Assembly (NCBI GenBank): GCA_054601695.1
Contig: BAAHQB010000208.1
Coordinates: forward strand, 124,001 to 188,000
From: Amorphochlora amoebiformis
Lineage: Eukaryota; Cercozoa; Chlorarachniophyceae
Direction of reading: 5' to 3'
Length of the DNA stretch: 64,000 nt
The first letter of the stretch is position 1, and each line of letters begins with the position of its first letter. The notes under the pieces are model-generated. The model did no database searches, was not told the origin of the DNA, and worked only from the letters and a program-made list of their open reading frames with translations. A program made the translations under genes and the position numbers. Below are positions 60,547 through 64,000 of this stretch, one piece after another.

Positions 60547-60654
60547 TTTATATATATATATATATTAAATATATATATATATGTATATATATATACTATC
60601 TCAGGATGGGGTACGATATATGGAGACCTCCCGACCCCTACGATCCAGATCCAG
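57860..60654 (+). CDS. Multi-exon gene with an NGxYxxxGxxNG module (function unknown)
   Basis: Phase-consistent exons: 57860-57941 ([20 protein letters not shown]), 58321-58389 ([20 protein letters not shown]), 58773-58835 ([20 protein letters not shown]), 59350-59385, 59592-59654 ([18 protein letters not shown]), perhaps the 21-base exon 60269-60289, and 60605-60654. The NG.Y...G..NG start followed by an I-K-W-F-I strand recalls a small repeated module that I remember from several algal and alveolate proteins; that is a recollection, not a search result. The 5' end is not found and the exit phase of the last exon (2) does not fit the next island, so the model is incomplete at both ends. Introns hold a CCCTAA field and triplicated exon sequence. 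Confidence 0.55.
59386..59591. repeat. CCCTAA-type repeat filling a short intron
   Basis: The whole 206-base intron between exons 59350-59385 and 59592-59654 is degenerate CCCTAA/CCTAAT. A short opposite-strand patch (AGGGTTAGG) lies at 60110-60160. Confidence 0.85.
59598..59862 (+). repeat. Tandem triplication of an exon's 3' part
   Basis: CGGGGTTGATAAAGTGGTTT to ACAATGTTGTTGTTATATGT, roughly 65 bases, occurs three times (about 59602, 59703, 59796) with TATATGTATA spacers. Copies are almost identical (one G to A change), so this duplication is recent. Only the first copy has the acceptor. Confidence 0.95.
60165..60262. repeat. Tandem duplicate with C-run
   Basis: CCCCCC-CCCATGTT(T)AGGATATCGA-TTTTTATAA occurs at about 60171-60210 and 60222-60256. 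Intronic. Confidence 0.85.
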
Positions 60655-60809
60655 GTAATATTTATATACTTGTATGTAAATGTATACATATATATATATA
60701 TATATATATTACGTATGCATGTACATATTTATATATACATATGCGTATTATGTGTATGTGTACTATGTAATTTGCATATGTAGATGTATAAATATATTTA
60801 TATAAGGTT

Positions 60810-60853
<44 letters not shown>

Positions 60854-60871
60854 GTGCGCATATATATACAT

Positions 60872-60916
<45 letters not shown>

Positions 60917-61181
60917 AAATATATATATGTGTGTATATGTACATATATACATATATATATATACATACACATGTATAATTATAGTATATTTTAAGATCAA
61001 TATTGTACAGAAGTGTTTATATATTTATACCATAAGGTCAATATGTACAAATATTGCATATGTACATGTATATGAATACATGTATATATACATTTTGTAT
61101 ATATATATATATATATATATATTATTATGCATGTACATATGTATATACATGTATGTAATACATATATGTATGTATGTATTA

Positions 61182-61338
61182 ATGGCACAGATCACCCAGC
61201 CGTACAAGATTCAGTCCATAATGCAGACAATATACAAATATATGTGTATGTATATATGTAAAATCATATATATATACATACACATATATTATGTATATAT
61301 AATGGCACCAATTACCCAGCCTTACATTCTCCGGCAAA

Positions 61339-61345
<7 letters not shown>
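61182..61345 (+). repeat. Two upstream echoes of exon 61464-61517
   Basis: ATCACCCAGCCGTACAAGAT at about 61191 and ATTACCCAGCCTTACATTCT at about 61307 match the exon's first bases (ATCACACGGCCATACAAGAT). Both stop inside the exon and run into TA repeat. Confidence 0.9.
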
Positions 61346-61405
<60 letters not shown>

Positions 61406-61412
61406 AATATAT

Positions 61413-61462
<50 letters not shown>

Positions 61463-61463
61463 G

Positions 61464-61792
61464 ATCACACGGCCATACAAGATCCAGGCCATTTTACAGA
61501 CCAAACACTTTGAGCAGGTTATATATATATATATATATACATATATATACATATATATATTAACCAGATACATGTATATCCTATCCTGATACCTGTATAT
61601 CCTATCTGGATACATGTATATCATATCCCATATCTATCATATCCCGATACATGTATATCGTAATCCCAATAGATGTTTATCATATATCCCAAGACATGTA
61701 TTATATTATGTATCCTAAAACTAATACATTTCTATATATACACATATATACATATACACATATACATATATATTATATCTATCCACATACAT

Positions 61793-61852
<60 letters not shown>

Positions 61853-62307
61853 GTAATATATATGTACATATATATATATATATATAATATATATATATAT
61901 AATATATATAAATATTTATATCATATCATACCTCGATATAATTATATCACACATCCCAATACATGTATACCACATATCCCGATACATGTATCATACATCC
62001 CGATATATATATACATATATGTATATATATATATGTATATATAAAATAGATATGTATAAATTTACTCATGCAATATATATATACACGTATACATACACAT
62101 ATGGAACTACATACACACACACATATGTGACTACATACACACAGTGTACAAAGTCACACACAGATATTTATACATACATATTGTAGGCCTATATGATAGA
62201 GATGTTTCACACTAGACCCGACTTTTTATTTAACCGATTTCCTGATATGCAACAAGTCTGTGCGAAGGTATACATCAACATTATCTACCTCTGTACATGT
62301 ACATGTA

Positions 62308-62342
<35 letters not shown>

Positions 62343-62353
62343 GTGCGTGTGTG

Positions 62354-62404
<51 letters not shown>

Positions 62405-63591
62405 ATATATATATATTATATACATTCTAATATTTTTGTCTAAAGTATACATACATGTAAGAAATACATATGTGTGTATATATAATTTTACCCTTAAAAC
62501 TAGGTGTCTCATAACCTTGTTGCTTTCGCGCTCTCCTCTCGCTCTCCCTCTCTCGCTCTCCCTCTCTCGCTCTCCCTCTCTCGCTCTCCCTCTCTCGCTC
62601 TCCCTCTCTCGCTCTCACTCTCTCGCTCTCCCTCTCTCCCTCTCCCTCTCTCGCTCTCACTCTCTCGCTCTCCCTCTCTCCCTCTCCCTCTCTCGCTCTC
62701 CCTCTCTCGCTCTCCCTCTCTCGCTCTCCCTCTCTCGCTCTCCCTCTCTCGCTCTCCCTCTCTCGCTCTCCCTCTCTCGCTCTCACTCTCTCGCTCTCCC
62801 TCTCTCTCTCTCCCTCTCTCGCTCTCACTCTCTCGCTCTCCCTCTCTCCCTCTCCCTCTCTCTCTCTCCCTCTCTCGCTCTCCCTCTCTCGCTCTCCCTC
62901 TCTCGCTCTCACTCTCTCGCTCTCCCTCTCTCGCTCTCCCTCTCTCGCTCTCCCTCTCTCGCTCTCACTCTCTCGCTCTCCCTCTCTCGCTCTCACTCTC
63001 TCGCTCTCCCTCTCTCGCTCTCTCTCGCTCTCACTCTCTCGCTCTCCCTCTCTCGCTCTCCCTCTCTCGCTCTCCCTCTCTCGCTCTCCCTCTCTCGCTC
63101 TCGCTCTCTCGCTCTCCTTCTCTCTCTCTAAACTTTCTCGCTCTCCCTCTCTCGCTCTCCCTCTCTCGCTCTCCCTCTCTCGCTCTCCCTCTCTCGCTCT
63201 CCCTCTCTCGCTCTCACTCTCTCGCTCTCCCTCTCTCGCTCTCTCTCGCTCTCACTCTCTCGCTCTCCCTCTCTCGCTCTCACTCTCTCGCTCTCCCTCT
63301 CTCGCTCTCCCTCTCTCGCTCTCACTCTCTCGCTCTCACTCTCTCGCTCTCCCTCTCTCGCTCTCCCTCTCTCGCTCTCTCGCTCTCGCTCTCCCTCTCT
63401 CGCTCTCCCTCTCTCGCTCTCCCTCTCTCGCTCTCCCTCTCTCGCTCTCACTCTCTCGCTCTCACTCTCTCGCTCTCCCTCTCTCGCTCTCTCTCGCTCT
63501 CCCTCTCTCTCTCTAAGCTTTCTCGCATGGTCTCTTTCCCTTGTTTCTAGCTCACATACACTCTTCTTCTGTCCCACCATATATGTTATAG

Positions 63592-63653
<62 letters not shown>

Positions 63654-64000
63654 CGTATATGTGTATGTATATATGTATGTATATATATATATATGATATA
63701 TTCGCATGCGTGTATGTACACATGTACATATTATCTATATTTTCTACATATTATACACATACACACATATATATACATATATATATATCCACAACATGTA
63801 TACTCATACATCTACTTGTACGCACACACACATACATATACATACATACATATACATATAACATTTGTGTCTCTATATCTCTTATCTCACCACTTTCTTA
63901 GGCCAACCTGACATTATGTATCGAGAGACTGCGAAGAAGAGGGAAGGCATTTGCACGTCTCGTCTCATTCTACCCACGCTCCTTTGTTCTAGACAGCTCG
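61464..64000 (+). CDS. Tubulin-tyrosine-ligase-like (TTLL) protein, partial at window end
   Basis: Three phase-0 exons: 61464-61517 ([18 protein letters not shown]), 62187-62267 (with [15 protein letters not shown]) and 63902-64000, open to the window edge ([20 protein letters not shown] then [13 protein letters not shown]). The run NRFP(G/D)M...K..L...L followed by 'F(x)P.(S/T)FVL' matches the N-terminal part of the TTL domain, which ligates Tyr, Glu or Gly onto tubulin tails. The ATP-grasp motifs would lie beyond the window, so the call rests on the first ~75 residues. The start codon is not found; an upstream link to the gene at 57860-60654 is possible but does not fit in phase. Confidence 0.6.
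62525..63515. repeat. 1-kb CTCTCTCGCTCTCCCT minisatellite
   Basis: About 1 kb of 12-16-base pyrimidine units (CTCTCTCGCTCTCCCT and variants with CTCTCACT) in the intron between TTLL exons 62187-62267 and 63902-64000. A TCTCTAAACTTTCTCGCTCT interruption at about 63122 is nearly repeated at the array's end (about 63508-63525), which suggests a large internal duplication. Open on both strands as Ser/Leu or Arg/Glu strings, but this is the repeat, not a gene. Confidence 0.95.

Noticed and set aside
62193-63550. Long Ser/Leu (plus) and Arg/Glu (minus) ORFs of up to 348 codons
   Set aside because: They are translations of the 1-kb CTCTCTCGCTCTCCCT array and show no coding signal beyond the repeat.

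Overview
The window is nuclear DNA of a eukaryote. It holds very little open coding sequence: long (TA)n tracts separate islands of normal base composition, and most islands are 20-150-nt exons with GT/AG borders. I rebuilt the genes by joining islands whose reading phases agree and whose peptides match known protein families. TTAGGG-type repeats, a galectin-GT31 glycosyltransferase, an alga-like carbohydrate sulfotransferase and a likely tubulin-ligase gene suggest a flagellated alga or protist. Haptophyte or stramenopile would fit, but the sequence does not settle the lineage.

Layout. 1-2547: TA repeats and a GC-richer upstream region. 2548-27602 (+): a 37-exon PXA-PX-Nexin_C sorting nexin, about 764 aa spread over 25 kb. 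28351-29000: a satellite. 29354-40987 (-): a 20-exon type II membrane protein with a galectin domain and a GT31 galactosyltransferase domain. 41808-42657 (-): an acylated coiled-coil protein carrying a frameshift. 44645-45207 (-): the AP-1 sigma adaptin. 45408-46146 (+): a secreted protein with two copies of an unfamiliar motif. 46818-56362 (-): a 16-exon, 412-aa type II carbohydrate sulfotransferase. 56772-60654 (+): weaker models. 61464-64000 (+): the start of a probable tubulin-tyrosine-ligase-like gene that runs off the window.

Three neighbours would act in or around the Golgi/TGN (galectin-GT31, sulfotransferase, AP-1 sigma), and the sorting nexin is an endomembrane protein. I see no evidence that this grouping is functional. 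The compact genes at 41.8-46.1 kb have few or short introns, while their neighbours are inflated by repeats.

The most unusual signal is a pattern of exon 'echoes'. Many exons have decayed partial copies in the adjoining intron. Copies of the 5' part (with acceptor) mostly lie upstream, and copies of the 3' part (with donor) mostly lie downstream; each breaks off inside the exon and joins (TA)n. Two echoes are inverted, and one of these makes a perfect 34-bp hairpin over a splice donor. Introns also carry interstitial TTAGGG arrays with a telomere-associated element, and a minisatellite made of hairpin units.
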